This document shows, piece after piece, positions 1-13,531 of a DNA stretch of 64,000 nt. The notes beneath the pieces are model-generated. The model saw nothing but the letters and a program-made list of their open reading frames with translations. It searched no databases and was not told where the DNA came from. The DNA comes from Siphlonurus alternatus (Eukaryota > Arthropoda > Insecta > Ephemeroptera > Siphlonuridae). The stretch lies in the NCBI GenBank assembly GCA_949825025.1, contig OX463787.1, forward strand, positions 14,319,707 through 14,383,706. The letters run 5' to 3'. A program made the position numbers and the translations under genes. Position 1 is the first letter of the stretch. Each line of letters begins with the position of its first letter.

Positions 1-145
1 TATATAGCAGATAGCATAGGATTATGTTATGCAGATAGCTAATTATGAGGGATGATGTATCTGCCATAAATAGGTCTACGTTTTCTCAATCATGAAAGCA
101 CCTTTTTAAAAACATTCGAATGTGTCACTCCAAATAAATTTAATT

Positions 146-3100
146 TCAGTATTCTCTAGGGTCTCTTAGGTTTCTATGAGGGAAATACCTTGATGAGTAG
201 TAGTAAGAGAACTGTCCCTGACCCATATAGTTCTGTCCATCACCCAGGTCAAGTTCTATCTCGGACTGTTGGTCATGCAGACTTGAAGCACTTTCTTCAA
301 GTTCCAACTGGTTGAAACTTGCAGTCGCCATCGCAACGTCTGGCATTATCTCACTAAGTTGACCGTCGCTATGAGACGAAGCTTCAAGCTGAAATAAAAT
401 AATGCCGTTAAGTGTTGAATGCTACAGTTCAGCAATGGAGTATCCACCTCATTTTTTTTATTGCAGAAATGGATAGAGGGTGCAAAGTTATGCTACCCTG
501 ATTTTTTTTCAGATTTTTTAGAGCCCGGGAACTATTTTTAAAAAATTATTGAAAGTTCTTTTTGTGACGTCACGAGACGCCGCTCCTAAAGAAAAAGATA
601 GGACTTGCCGCCGCGTGACGTCACAAAAAGAACTTTCAATAATTTTTTAAAAATACTTCCCGGGTTCTAAAAAATCTGAAAAAAAATCAGGGTAGCATAA
701 CTTTGCACGCTCTATCCATTTCTGCAATAATAATAATAATAAAAAAATTGAGGTTGATACTCCATCCAAGGCTATCCCAGGATGTACTTAAGTTTTAGGT
801 CTTTCTACTTTTATTTAAAATCTGAAATTTTGCAGATTTATTTCAATTTTTATGTTTGTCAAAATTTCACATATTGCAAAATTTATTAAAATTTTTAGTA
901 CAATAAAGCAAAAAGCTACTTATAACATGAAGCACAGAGTAAAAATGGCAAACATAATTTTGATTAGTTTATTAAAATACAGTATATAGTCTTAGAAGGT
1001 CCTTAAATTGTTTGTGATTATGTCAATTTACTGAAAAGAACTAAACTGCAATTTACATAAATTGTAAGTTGGGCATTTTTTCCATAATTATCACAATGAA
1101 ACATAGAATTTACAATAAAATTACAATTTATTTATGCTCTATCATCTTTTTGAACAGTACTAGTATTGATTTGATTTATTGCTCAATTGTGGATGAAATT
1201 GAAAAAAAAATAATAATAATAAATAAATACTGTATGTGGAAAAATAGCAAGAATTTAATACAGTATTTTCATAGTTCAATAAAAAGAGGACAAAACTACC
1301 CTGAAACACTCACCTCAGGTCGTACCCTTCTTGCCAGGGACATCCTGTGTCCAGGACCGTACAGTCCTCCCAGCTGTTCCTCAGAGGCTGCGTACAGCCC
1401 CATGCGAGGGAAAGTCGAGTTGCGGGCTCGGCTGGTGCGATGAAGAGGAGCGTTATTGGCCGGTCCGCCGCGGTGGTGCGATGCCATTGGCTGCTGGGCT
1501 GGAGGGGGAGGGGCGTCCTCAACTTCAGACGACGATCTCTCCTCTTCTTGGTCCTTGTAGTATAGGGCAGCATTCTGAATAGGAAGCGAAGAGTTAAATT
1601 TAGAGTTATAATCTTGAGTTTTTTTAGATTGAAGGCGGGCTATGCATTATAAGGGGTATTCAAAAAGGACTTGGCATACAGTACCAAAAAAGATATCAAA
1701 TCATTAAATGTAGTACTAAACATGACATAAAAAATTTCTGGGGCAAAATCTATGCTAAGTCTTTTGTGAATAACCTCAATAACTCCTTATAAGTTTATAT
1801 ATTTGCTCCCTAAAATGGTTAACAGAAGGGTGAGGTAGAGGATAAAGGGGGCGAGTGACACTCATTAGAACTACAGTACATTTCTGAGTAGATTATGATG
1901 CTACTACCATAATTATTGAATTTCTGTAAATTTGTCTTCTTTTCCTAATACAGCATTGATCCCCAATGAAATTATTAATTTGTCGTTGTATGGTCTGCTT
2001 TTTTATTATTTTTCAAAATAGATTTATTAATTAATTAATACCCTTGACACCATTTTACCCTTTTGGGTGTGGCCAGGCCGATATTTAGCCTTGTCAGTAA
2101 GAGTTATCTTGCGACCATGCTGAGGCTTACCAGGCTCCCAGAACATATTATAATAATTAATCAATAAATATTATATAATGTTCTACAAACTATAATTTTA
2201 GTTTAAAAAAGATTAAATAATGAATTAAAATCAAATTCATGAATATATACAGTACATAAATATAATAAAAAATTAGAAGGGCTCATTATCTTTTGAGTAC
2301 CTTGTATCTTTAAAGCTTTTAGGACAGTCTAGACAAAAAAGCTTTATAAAAAAGCTATTAATAAAATTTCCAATATAATGAACTTATTAGTTGGAAACTT
2401 TTATCTGCACTTTATAAATTGACAGCTGCCAATCTGACATAATTACAAAGTTGAGTGCTTTTCTTTAGTATAATGTAATTTAAGTACATAGATTACCATA
2501 AAATAATTTCCCAGAACTAATATGAATCATTGAGTTGGCATGCTGTTCATTTCCATTAGTGATAAGATGCTTCGATTAAAACTTGACAGATTATAAAGCC
2601 AGACTGATTGATATGTATAGACGTTGTCACAGGCTATAACATAACGACGTGGCAGCGTCCATTTGTCCCATTTGCTTTCTGAAAAGTTCGGATTTTAATT
2701 TATTTACGCTATGCAGACCTATCTTTTGAGTGTTTTCAGAAGCTCTATCAGTGCTCTATCGGCGCGTCAATCGATTTTAGTATGAAATTTACACAAAAGA
2801 TGGCTCTGCATAGCGTAAATAAATTAAAATCCAAACTTTTCCGAAAGCAGATGGGACAAATGGGCGCTGCCACGTCGATAAGCTTTTTAAAACAATTGAG
2901 ATTCTAAGATTTTACCATTTTTATAAATTACTAGCCAATAGTAACTTGGAACTACCATTTGTATTTTTATATGTTTTCTTAAAACTTGTTACTGCTATGT
3001 GTATTTTGATTTAGGTACACTATATTCATACAGTGTATATAAAATGCTGCTAGTTACATTAACAAATCATTGTAAAGGTTAAATTTTGAGAGTGCAAAGT

Positions 3101-6100
3101 AGATCAAGATATTTATTTCTACATTTAAAAAATAAATAATTCATTTTTTTTTTTTTTTTTTTACATTTAACTGCAGCAAAAAGGTAAAAGACAATATTAC
3201 ATTGTAAGTAAAACAATGTAAGTACATTTAGAACCAAGATAGATGTAACATTTATCAGTACTGTACCTCATATTCAATTTTTAATAAAAAAGTAATAACA
3301 AATTCTTTGAGAAAGAACAAAAAAATGTCAGAAATGAATTTTAGACGATTTTCCACCTGAAAATTAACTACATCTTGACTCACCTCGAGCAGCTGTGAGG
3401 TTGTGTCTGGCAGGTTGAACTCTCTCACTACCCTGAGTCGCACCTGACTGAACACCAGGTGGCGAGAAGTGAGGGGGAGGCTCAGGGCTCGGAGGACCAG
3501 CGGAGACTGTCGCAGTTTCTGTTCTCTCTTGAGCATCTGACCCATCGTCGCAGCGTCAGGTACTGTGACATGTGCAGACATGTTTAGAGAAAGGTACGTG
3601 GACCATGAATGCAGGCTAAGTTCATTTACAAGTCTACTATTGCAGTTCTAAAAAACACCCTTCTGCTATTTTTTATTTTTGAATGTTCCTTACTGGAAAT
3701 AGATGAAGGGTTGTTGGGATCTTGTAGATAAATGATGGACCGTCTTGTTTTTATTGATACCGTAGCTAGTTAAAATAAATTATGTGGACATAGTGGTTAA
3801 TTACATGCTTATTTTTTTTTATGAACTGTATAAACATAAATAAAAATGTTATGTTTCAAGAAACATTCAAAGTAACACCATCTGAGAAAATCTGCTTTCA
3901 ACAAAAAGGTTAAATTTATTTCTCTGTAGTAAATATCATCAAAAATGCCATGCCCTGTCTGCTGAAATTTGACAGAAATTCGTCTAGTTGTCCTAACGCT
4001 CACCAGGTGGCAGGTTGCTCAGGTCCGACACGCTGCTTGGTTCTCGCAGGTGCTCTTGTGTCCGAGGACGCTCCTCCACCATGTAGAGAGTGTCCGGGAT
4101 GTCCTGGTTGTCCCCCCGTCTCAGACGACCACTACGATTGGCCCGCACAAGGTCGATGCCTTGTTGGTACTGGTCCTCCAATATAGACTGAGAACACATA
4201 GTCAGTTTCAGAACAAATTGAACTTTTAAAACACAATTTGCAATTATAGACCTTATGCTATATGTACATAAAGTTTATTTTTGCATCAAAACCTTAGTTT
4301 TTATGACAATTAATTTTCATTTGTGAAAAGAAAATAAGCTAGCGTTACAAGAAAACTAAATTTCAGGACACAAGCACTTGTTTCGTTATATTTCAAGCGT
4401 ATTATGAGACAGAAATTAACCCAACTATAGTATAGTATTACAGTATTCTTGAACTTACATATGTATCGCTATGAAATCTTATTAATATTTCTTTGTACCG
4501 ACACCCAATATTGCTGAAATTCTCACACGAAACACAGTAGAAATATTATACCGTCTGATTGTCTTACCTTGATTTCTTCATAGTACGGCATGAAAAGTCT
4601 CGGCCTTACAAACAGGCCCTGCGTTGAGCCAGATGATGTTCGTATCCAAGCATTGATTCGTAAACTTTCTCTGTCTCCGCCTTTAACATTACAACATACA
4701 AAACATCAAATATAATAGGGGTGGTTTAGAACATGCAACCTTGTTTTATTTTCCAAAGACAAGGGTCATTGTAGGTTGTAGAAAGTTCAGTAACCATCAG
4801 ATTAATAAATTCCTGATGAAGAGCTGATTTCGTTGAACTGGCTACTTAACATTCTACAATGACTCCATGTAAAAAAATTATGTACATATGCATATTAAAT
4901 AATAATTTACTTTCATACATTCCTTTCCACCATTTCATCCAGTAGGAATCAATAAAATTATATATATAGTTAACGAAAATGAAAATTTTTGCTTGCAAAA
5001 TTAAATAAATGAATAAATAAATACTCACCAAGCATATGGCTGGGAGGAGTTGGTACCAACCCTCGTCTGATTGCTTGGTTCAGCACTTCAGAGCTAGGTG
5101 GCAGCACGTGGTCCATACGAACAAGTGGGAGCAACGGAGATAAGATCTCCCGTAACTCTATGTCTGTAATAACAAGCAGGGGGCAGGTTATTGTTGATCA
5201 GTCAATTGAATGAAGTTGTTGTTATTAATAATTTTATAAAGAGGTTTGTTTGAAAATAGTACCCTAAAATTTAAAATTTTATAAAAATATCAAATTGACA
5301 GATCACATATCACATCCATTATAATTAGGAAATTATAATTTTGACTCCTCTAAATCATATCATCTATAAATGCAATCTATCTATAACTTTCTTATCTACT
5401 GTAGTTGCATTTTATAAATATACCGTACACACTACACAGTACAATGATTTCAAATATAAATATTATATTTCACAGGTATAAGTAGCTAATAAAGATACAG
5501 TACTTTGAAAGCAGCAAACAAAGCTTCAAAGTCCATTTTGAATAATAAAAAAAAAATTATACAGCCAAACAAGTAAGATAATATGCATGGACGTCACAGT
5601 ACATATCGTTGTCTCTGAAGTATTGTCAATGCTAAAAAAAAATATTTGTTGCAAATATAGCCTCTATATTACATGTACATAAAGCCCAACACTTAATGTT
5701 GTAAGGCTGCAATATGTACATTAAAACCCATTTAGAAAGCAAGAGGATATCTTACCAGAAAGATCTCTCTTCTTGATTCCCTTGCGAGCCACGCTGTGTG
5801 CCGTGTGAGACAGAAGGTTTGGTTCTCGGTCCTCCATCCGTCTGATCAGCTGGTGCTCCCCCCACTTGAGCACCGACTGTAGTACCTCCAGCTCAGAAGC
5901 CTGTCAACAATGAAAGTTTAATTAAGTCAACAATCATCTTCTTCTTTTCTTATGCCCACGTTTTGGCGTTTAAGCCATTTTACTTCTAGCAAGCCAATAG
6001 AGATAGGATTCCTGCTCTTCCTGCTTCATGTTGCCAGGCAACAAGTCAAGTCAACAATCATAAACCTCTGTCAACAATAGAGAAAGTGAATGGCGTGAAG

Positions 6101-9100
6101 GTACATTAGTAGAGGAACCCAAGCATGGAAATGGTGGGCTTGAAAAAATGTTTTGCTCTGTATGTATGTTAATTATATTTTGCAAACTTGTTTCATCAGT
6201 ATGTACTGTAGTTAAATATTTCCAAATCAATTAAAAAATAAAATTACATGGTTATGATTCACTTTCTGAACAAATAACAAAATAAATTTCTAATTGAGAA
6301 ACGCTCTAAACTTCAAAGGTAACAAAAAAACAAAATTAATATTGCATTTGAGTTGGATAGAAGAATACCTATAGGTTTTTCCAACCTCTAAATCCCGTCC
6401 AAAAATAAAGATACTGCAGACAAATCTTACAAATTACTGTAGCTTAAATCTACTCCTTTTTTTAAATTTTCATCAGCTAATACAATTTTGGTTTGCAATT
6501 TATTGGGAAAAATGAAACAGTCGAGCCAAATAAACTTGTTAGCATGAAGCAGAATCTAAGATTTGTTGAACAGTTAAAAAAAACAAAAACAAGTGTGACG
6601 GCGATTTTTTTAACGTTTTTATCAGGGGGCGAGACTACACACTAGGGTTTGAAGCAAATAAAGATTGCTTCTACCTGCCTGCCAGCTGATTTCTTCCCAC
6701 TATAGTAGGAAGGTCAGACCTTTTCAACGTTATTTCATGTTAAGGGATCAGCTGTGCTGGTAAGAGGAGAAACTTTTTTTGCCTCAGCGCGGAGGGTGTA
6801 GAAGAGCGGGCTTTAGCTTTCCATAGTATATAGTTCAGTGGTTTTTACACTAATTTTGTCTGCTACTGTACACTGGAGGTCAAGCTAAATGTCCCATCAA
6901 AGGTAAAAGTGTGACCAGCCTATGAAATAGCACAAAACCAAGCAACGTTGCCAAATAGTGCAGCTCCAGCTGTACCTGTGCCATGAAGAAAATAAGGAGG
7001 CAAATCACAAGCAACGCCAATGCGTCGACGAATGTAATGGCTACAGTGCCATGCGGCAAATCTGAAACTATTTTAGGCTCTAGCGGCTTTGTCATCCGCT
7101 TTGCTGTGTCTTAACAAAAAAATTAACCACGCTTAAACTGTTGGTCCTAAAATTCTTAAAAAAATACTAGTTCATAAACAAATTTAACATTTATTAGAAA
7201 TTTGAGTGCATTTTGTTCTAAAATGAATATTACCTGCGATATTTGCCTCCAAATATGACAATGTTACCGGTATTCTTACGAGGATTCAAGCCTAAATTAG
7301 TTCCGAAAAGCACCACGGCCGTTACACTTTTGCCGCAACCGACACAATGTTAATAGCTGCTTGTTTGGGTTCCTTTTTGCTTCTTCCATGACCTGTGCCA
7401 CTGGAATGGCAACATCACGCTTTTTTCATTAGCTCATGGCATCCCTTAGACGTGACATTTAGCTTGGCTAAAAGTGTACTACAGACTCTCCTGACAACGT
7501 ACCTGTAGAAAATCACTTGACAAGGCGTCCCTCAGATGTTCCGTGTGTAGTTGGAAGAGCACGGGGGACTGAGATATTGGTTGGAACTCGTCCCGCAAGA
7601 AGTTGAGGGCCTGGCGATGAACCCATGCTGAACCGTAAGGTCTGCTACCCCAGGCTAAGACGCACGGCAGGTTTTGCGGTCCCAACATCTCGAGAATCAA
7701 GTCTTCACTACCCTGGCTGAGAATGTCCAACTCTAGAAATCGTCCGATCTGGTAGAGTTCCATTGCATCTTCGAGAGCAGTTGATGAGCCATCGGAGCAA
7801 GGGGAGCCAACTGCGGCTGTGTGGCAGACAGAGGAGGTTACATTAGAGGGGAAGAAAAGCGGTGATAAATTATATTGATTATCTCACTAGATATGCCAAG
7901 GTTTGTACAGTAAAAACTTGTTATTATGTAACTTGTTATAAGGTAAAAACTCGATATTGAGTAACGTAGTAAAGGTCCCCGTAAAAATAATTAGTATTGC
8001 AGGTATTGACGTCATAAAGTTAGTAGCGCCCCTCGCGGAAACTGACGGGAAACAGCTGAACTACGTGCGTCTAGCGAGGCCCATTGTATATGTTTAACAT
8101 TGTAAAATCATGTAAATGCTCTCTTAGCAGCCACAGTATAATTTTACAGCAGTGACAACACCATAATTAGTTGTCAAATACGTTCGAACAAATATAAAAA
8201 AATATTTCAACTTCGTAAAAGATGTATTTCATACCAAATTTGTTGTTTTTGTGATTCTCCCAATGCTATAGGTATTGCTGTATCCTCGCCAAAATTTCAG
8301 CGCTCAGCGCCATCTCTTGGTCCTTTATGTACTCAATAGGAAAAGCTTGATATAAGGTATACAGTTCTCGATATAAGGTAACCCTAATTTCCTGGGTCCC
8401 TTGACTTACGTAATAACAAGTTTTTACTGTATTTGTATTGTAACTTTCAAAATTTCAATAAGAGTATGGGGGCATAATTATATGACAAATAAACTGTTAT
8501 TGATCAATCAAGGAAAGTAAAATAAATTATCTACCTAAGTAAAAATTCAATACAAAAAGCAATGTCAAAAACCTTACATTTCTGGCAACATTTGGCAGGA
8601 ATATGATTAAAATACATCGCTATATTTAGGAGTCTTCAAAATTTTATTCAATAATTTATTTCTCTCTAAAACCTTACTTTACAGCCAAACAGCCATTTCA
8701 TTTTTACTGTATTATTTTTTTTTTTTTACAATTTACCATACATAGGGATCAGCAGATTTAAAGTCTCTATTAATTAAGATGTTTCAATAGAAAACGCCAA
8801 TGACTCACCAGTAGTCCTCGCCACTAGACTGAGGTCCACAACATCAAGGTAGATGGCGTGCAGTAACACCCTTGCAAACTTCTGTGGGATGACACTTTCG
8901 TCCAAGACAATTCGAGTGGCGAGGTTTAGTCCCGCCCTCTCTGGTTGTAACTCCTCACCCCTGAAACATAAACCATGTTGTAGAAACTGTCTCGTTTGTA
9001 GACAATAAATTGCCTCCAAAATGTACATGCCTTTGAAAATTTCTCTAAACAATAGATGACCTTCATGAATTTTTGTATTGGATATTTGGATAGCGGACTT

Positions 9101-12100
9101 CAAGTTAGGTATTGCCAATATTGTTTTCTAATTTTTTTTAACCCTCTAACACCCTTAAAATTGAGCTGCAAAACGCTGTGACGTCATAGTCATGCAAATA
9201 TTTAACATACAAGCATAGAGAAAGACGTTGCATGACTATGACGTCATATCGTCTTTCCTCTCGATAGGGGGGATAGTGTTAAAAAAATCTGAAAAAAAAA
9301 TTGACAATACATAACTGAAGATCTTCTATCCAAATATGCAATTTAAATTTCCATGAAGATTGTCCATAGCATTGCTGAACTTTATTATCAATTCTTGACA
9401 AGGGAAATTTGACTGTACCTTGCCGTTTTGTTACAATTACACATGTACAGTATTATACAGCTAAGAACAGCACGAACATTATCCAGCATGATTACTAGCA
9501 CTGCAGCTTTAACAGACGACTAAATGCAGATTTTTAATTTTGGTTGAGATAAAAACAGTCTAGCCATCTCAAAATTATTAAAGTTCATCTCCACAGATTG
9601 TGTGACGTCCACAAACAGAGCAAGCGTTAAGTTTCATTCTATCAAGAGGTATACATATTTTTATGAGAGCATAAAGCTCATGCTTATATTTGCACGTGCA
9701 TTTTGACAAGATTCCCATTACAAAATATGCACATTAAAAAGAAATTATAGAGAATTTGCAATGCATTTTTTTTTGGGAGAAGTAAAAGAACACCTAAGTC
9801 TAGTTCATCCCAAAGCTGACACAAACAGAGATAAAGCACAACGAGATCACACGGAGAATAAGGACTTAGTTGTGCATCTTACATGTACCTGTTCCGCCTC
9901 TGTACGAGGCTACGGAAGAAACCGCTGCGAGAAGCCAGCACGGCTTTGTGACACGGAAGTTCTAACGTGCTGAGAGAACTGAAGCCGTACTCAGAGTTGC
10001 CAGAACTACTGGAACTGGAGCTGGAGCCTCCCGTACCTGCAGACACAGTGACGAAGTGTAATTTGTATGAAGATGATGGATTATTTGTAAGTATTGCCAA
10101 CTTAACAGAAGCAGGATCAATTTTAATTTAATTACATAGATGAGGTCTTGGAAATCAACAAACTTAGGTCTGATTTTTTAAGTTAGAACTTACAATTAGC
10201 ATTACTGGGTGATAATGTTTGAAAAATTCTTGTCTGATGAAAGGAACAATAAGGTATTTATTTCTTTGCAAGTTACCTTATGGTAAATGACTTATGTATT
10301 TTTAAGTCTACTATAACAGAAACTTTATCGCCCCATAGTCAACAATGAAGAGGCTTCATCAGATACCACAATATTAATTGATTGGTTTGTTACAACCATT
10401 GAGTGCAGAAGATTTTGATTGATATTATTCTATAACGATGTAGCGTTATTAACTTGAATAACAAATATAAAACAAAATTAAAAATACAAATGTAAGGTTA
10501 GCTTCTTTTTAAACTTGCAAGAATAATTATTGGGTAATTTCAAACAAATCACTTACTTATTTTTAATTGTCAGATTTAATTTTTCACGAAAACAACTTGA
10601 GGTTTGTTTCTCTTACCTGCCAGCGCAGTTCCGTGGGAATGAAGTCCATGAGGCCGTGGCATGGCGAGACCTCCTCCGTGAATGTCTCCCTCTGACGTGA
10701 ACACCAACATGGCGTCTGCGAAGTCACCGGTCTCCAGCAGGTAGCGGAGGTCTTGCTCCAGGGGGTTAGGCGTACCTGAGGACCAAGTACAGGGCATTGT
10801 TGAGCTTTTGATCTGCATTGTTATAGCTTTTAAATTTATTTTGCTATTTTGGTTTTAAGGTTTCTTTTTAATTTTTAAGTACTGACTTGCAACAGTATAT
10901 AATAAAATTAGTAATACATTATTCTAAATCAGGAATATGGTCACCTCAGAACACAAGTTAGATAACTACACAAATAAAGTATACAAATATGAACCATAAA
11001 TACTATGAGCATAAGAGTCATTATAGTTTCTTTTTTGTTGTTGTAGTTTAATAGACTTGCATTCAGAGGCGACAATCTATAATTTTAATGTAGAAGCTAT
11101 TACTTTGAAAAAAAAAAAAAAAAAAAAAAAAAAAATTATTCTTTACTTCTTAAAAAGTTATCTTCTGATTTTGTATAAATAGAATAGAATAGAATTTTAT
11201 TTCAATATTTTGATTACATTAAAGTACTTATTTTTAATAAAACCTTGCTTTAATGATATTTCATATATATATATTTTTTTACGCAGGTTTAGAAAGGACA
11301 ACAGAGGCTTCAAGTGTTCCTTGGCGGTAAAAAATTCTGCATTAGCCACCATGTTTGAAAATTTGAAGTTTTCTCAGTACTGTAACTATTAAGCTATATT
11401 GATTTCAAAACGTATCCTATATCCTACCCCCCCCCCCCCCCCCCGCATCTCCCCGCATTTTGGATTAGGGATCTTTTGATACTGAATAAAGAACTAAAAA
11501 AAATGTCTTTAATACCAAAAAAGAAAACAATTAGGATTTTTTTTTTACACAGGTTTGGATAGGACGGTCGAATCACCACAAAATCACTGACTTGAAGCCT
11601 CTACGATCTGACACTCACCCCCGAATTCTTCGGCCAGCCTCGCCAGCAGTGGCAGGTCGTTCTGGCAGGACAACTCGCCCGTGTAGAGGTACTTGAGGAG
11701 GCACTGGAACATCTTGATGTCGATGCCCGGGGTCCTCAGGTCCAGGCAGATGCGGGCACCAAACCCAGGGCACCTGCAAACATGACACGGTTAGGATCCG
11801 ATGAATGATTTAATGTTAGTTACTGTATATTTGATGAAGAAATTTGGAATCCCTGATTAATTTTCTTGGCAATAATTATCTTTTAGCATTAAAATGTATT
11901 GTTAATTTGTCGCCCCTGAAAAATTTCCCTCACTAAAAGATGGTAAAAGTGTCATTTAACATTGATGCTATTAGTGAGGGAATTTTTCCAAGGTGAGGAT
12001 TGGAAAATTCTTAATTTGCAGTCTTGTTAATTACCATGACCTGTATTATTCTTACTAAGCATGGTGAAGGGAAATTCTCTGATGCAACGACTGCAAAACC

Positions 12101-13455
12101 AGCTTTCAAAAAGCAAATAAGACACAATTTATGTTATATTTTGGGGGCAATGTTTGCTAACTGGATCACCAAAAAGCCGACACCCACCTTGCTAGTACTT
12201 GTCTGAAGTAAGGACATCTTGCCGAGAGAATGGCACGGTGTGCGGGGAAGCAGACTCCGTTAAAGACGATCTCAACGTCTGAGCAAAGTTTGGACTCAAA
12301 CAACGTACACAAGTCGAGCTTCTTGCCTGAAGCTGGGGGGCGGGCTAGGTCAGCCTGCACCGAAAGATCCTGCAACATTGGTCGGATATTGAGACATAAG
12401 TGCATTTAAATTATGTACACACACACACACACACACATACTTTAGATACAGTACACTGGTACTGTTTTTATTTATTCTAAGTATATAGTTTTTGTAAATA
12501 TCACAAGAATTATCAATTTTAATACTGTGACGAAGAATTTATTTATTATTAGTCTTTTATTAAACACAGAAAGTGTACATATTAACAGCACTAGAAACAT
12601 ACATTATAGAAAAACATTACAATAGAACACATAAAACATACATACAAAACATATATAATAGTTACAGAATAATAGAACAATAGAAAATGATAATAAAACA
12701 ATATAAAATAAAATAACAGATGATACTAACAGCCTGTTACATCATAATAATAATATATCATATATATAATCACATATATAAAACAAAATATGACATAGAA
12801 AATAGATAGAATAAAAAAAAACTTATTGCTTCATTGCTATTCAAAATCTATAGACTATATGAAATCTCCCCTGGCATAATCGCTAATAGGCTTAATTCTA
12901 GATTTACAGATATTTAAATGATATTGGCTACAATATTCATTACATAATTTACATACACAAGATTGTTCAGCTTTATGATAACCAGAAGATTTACAAATTA
13001 GATGGTGGAAGCCGTGAACAGCCTGGCGAGTTAAAACATTTCTAACATTGGATCTATCCAATTGGGGCAGACACCAATGTTTACATGTCATAGCATCAGT
13101 GCTGTAAAACTCAGGATTAATATCCTGAGCTTTTTGATTCCTGACAGCTATAAAATTTATTATGACTTGTATCAGTAAACATATAAAAAAAAATGCAAAT
13201 TTACTTTATCATAAGTTGCTTATAAGCACCTATCCTCTTTAAGTTCTGAAATAGTTAATTATCTTTCTTATATTATCTAGGTGAAAATTACTAAAGATTC
13301 AACTGCACTTTTTTTTCAAATCCAGCTTTGTCAATGTACCGTAGATGTACTGATCTAACTGTAGATAATTCTAAACATAATTTCATACAACAAACAGAAG
13401 GAGCTGAAATGATTTTTCACCCTGTATATATAAATGAAAGCCAATCAGAATAATT

Positions 13456-13531
<76 letters not shown>

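Noticed and set aside
2030..2160. GC-richer stretch considered as a tRNA or SINE head
   Set aside because: No cloverleaf, A-box or B-box that I can align, and no flanking duplication.
3448..4013. CTCF-like CACCAGGTGGC matches in BTBD7 coding exons
   Set aside because: They fall in codons and a splice junction under protein-level constraint, so a regulatory call is not justified.
6880..7095. Open frame with two hydrophobic stretches on the minus strand
   Set aside because: Lies in a BTBD7 intron and partly in a dispersed repeat (6917-6966) that also occurs at 47700; no start context or splice support.
13434..13531. Repeated NQSI peptide frame
   Set aside because: It is the (ATCA)n microsatellite translated.
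13459..13531. Possible CRISPR array
   Set aside because: Regular 4-bp units without spacers in a eukaryotic intron; it is a microsatellite.
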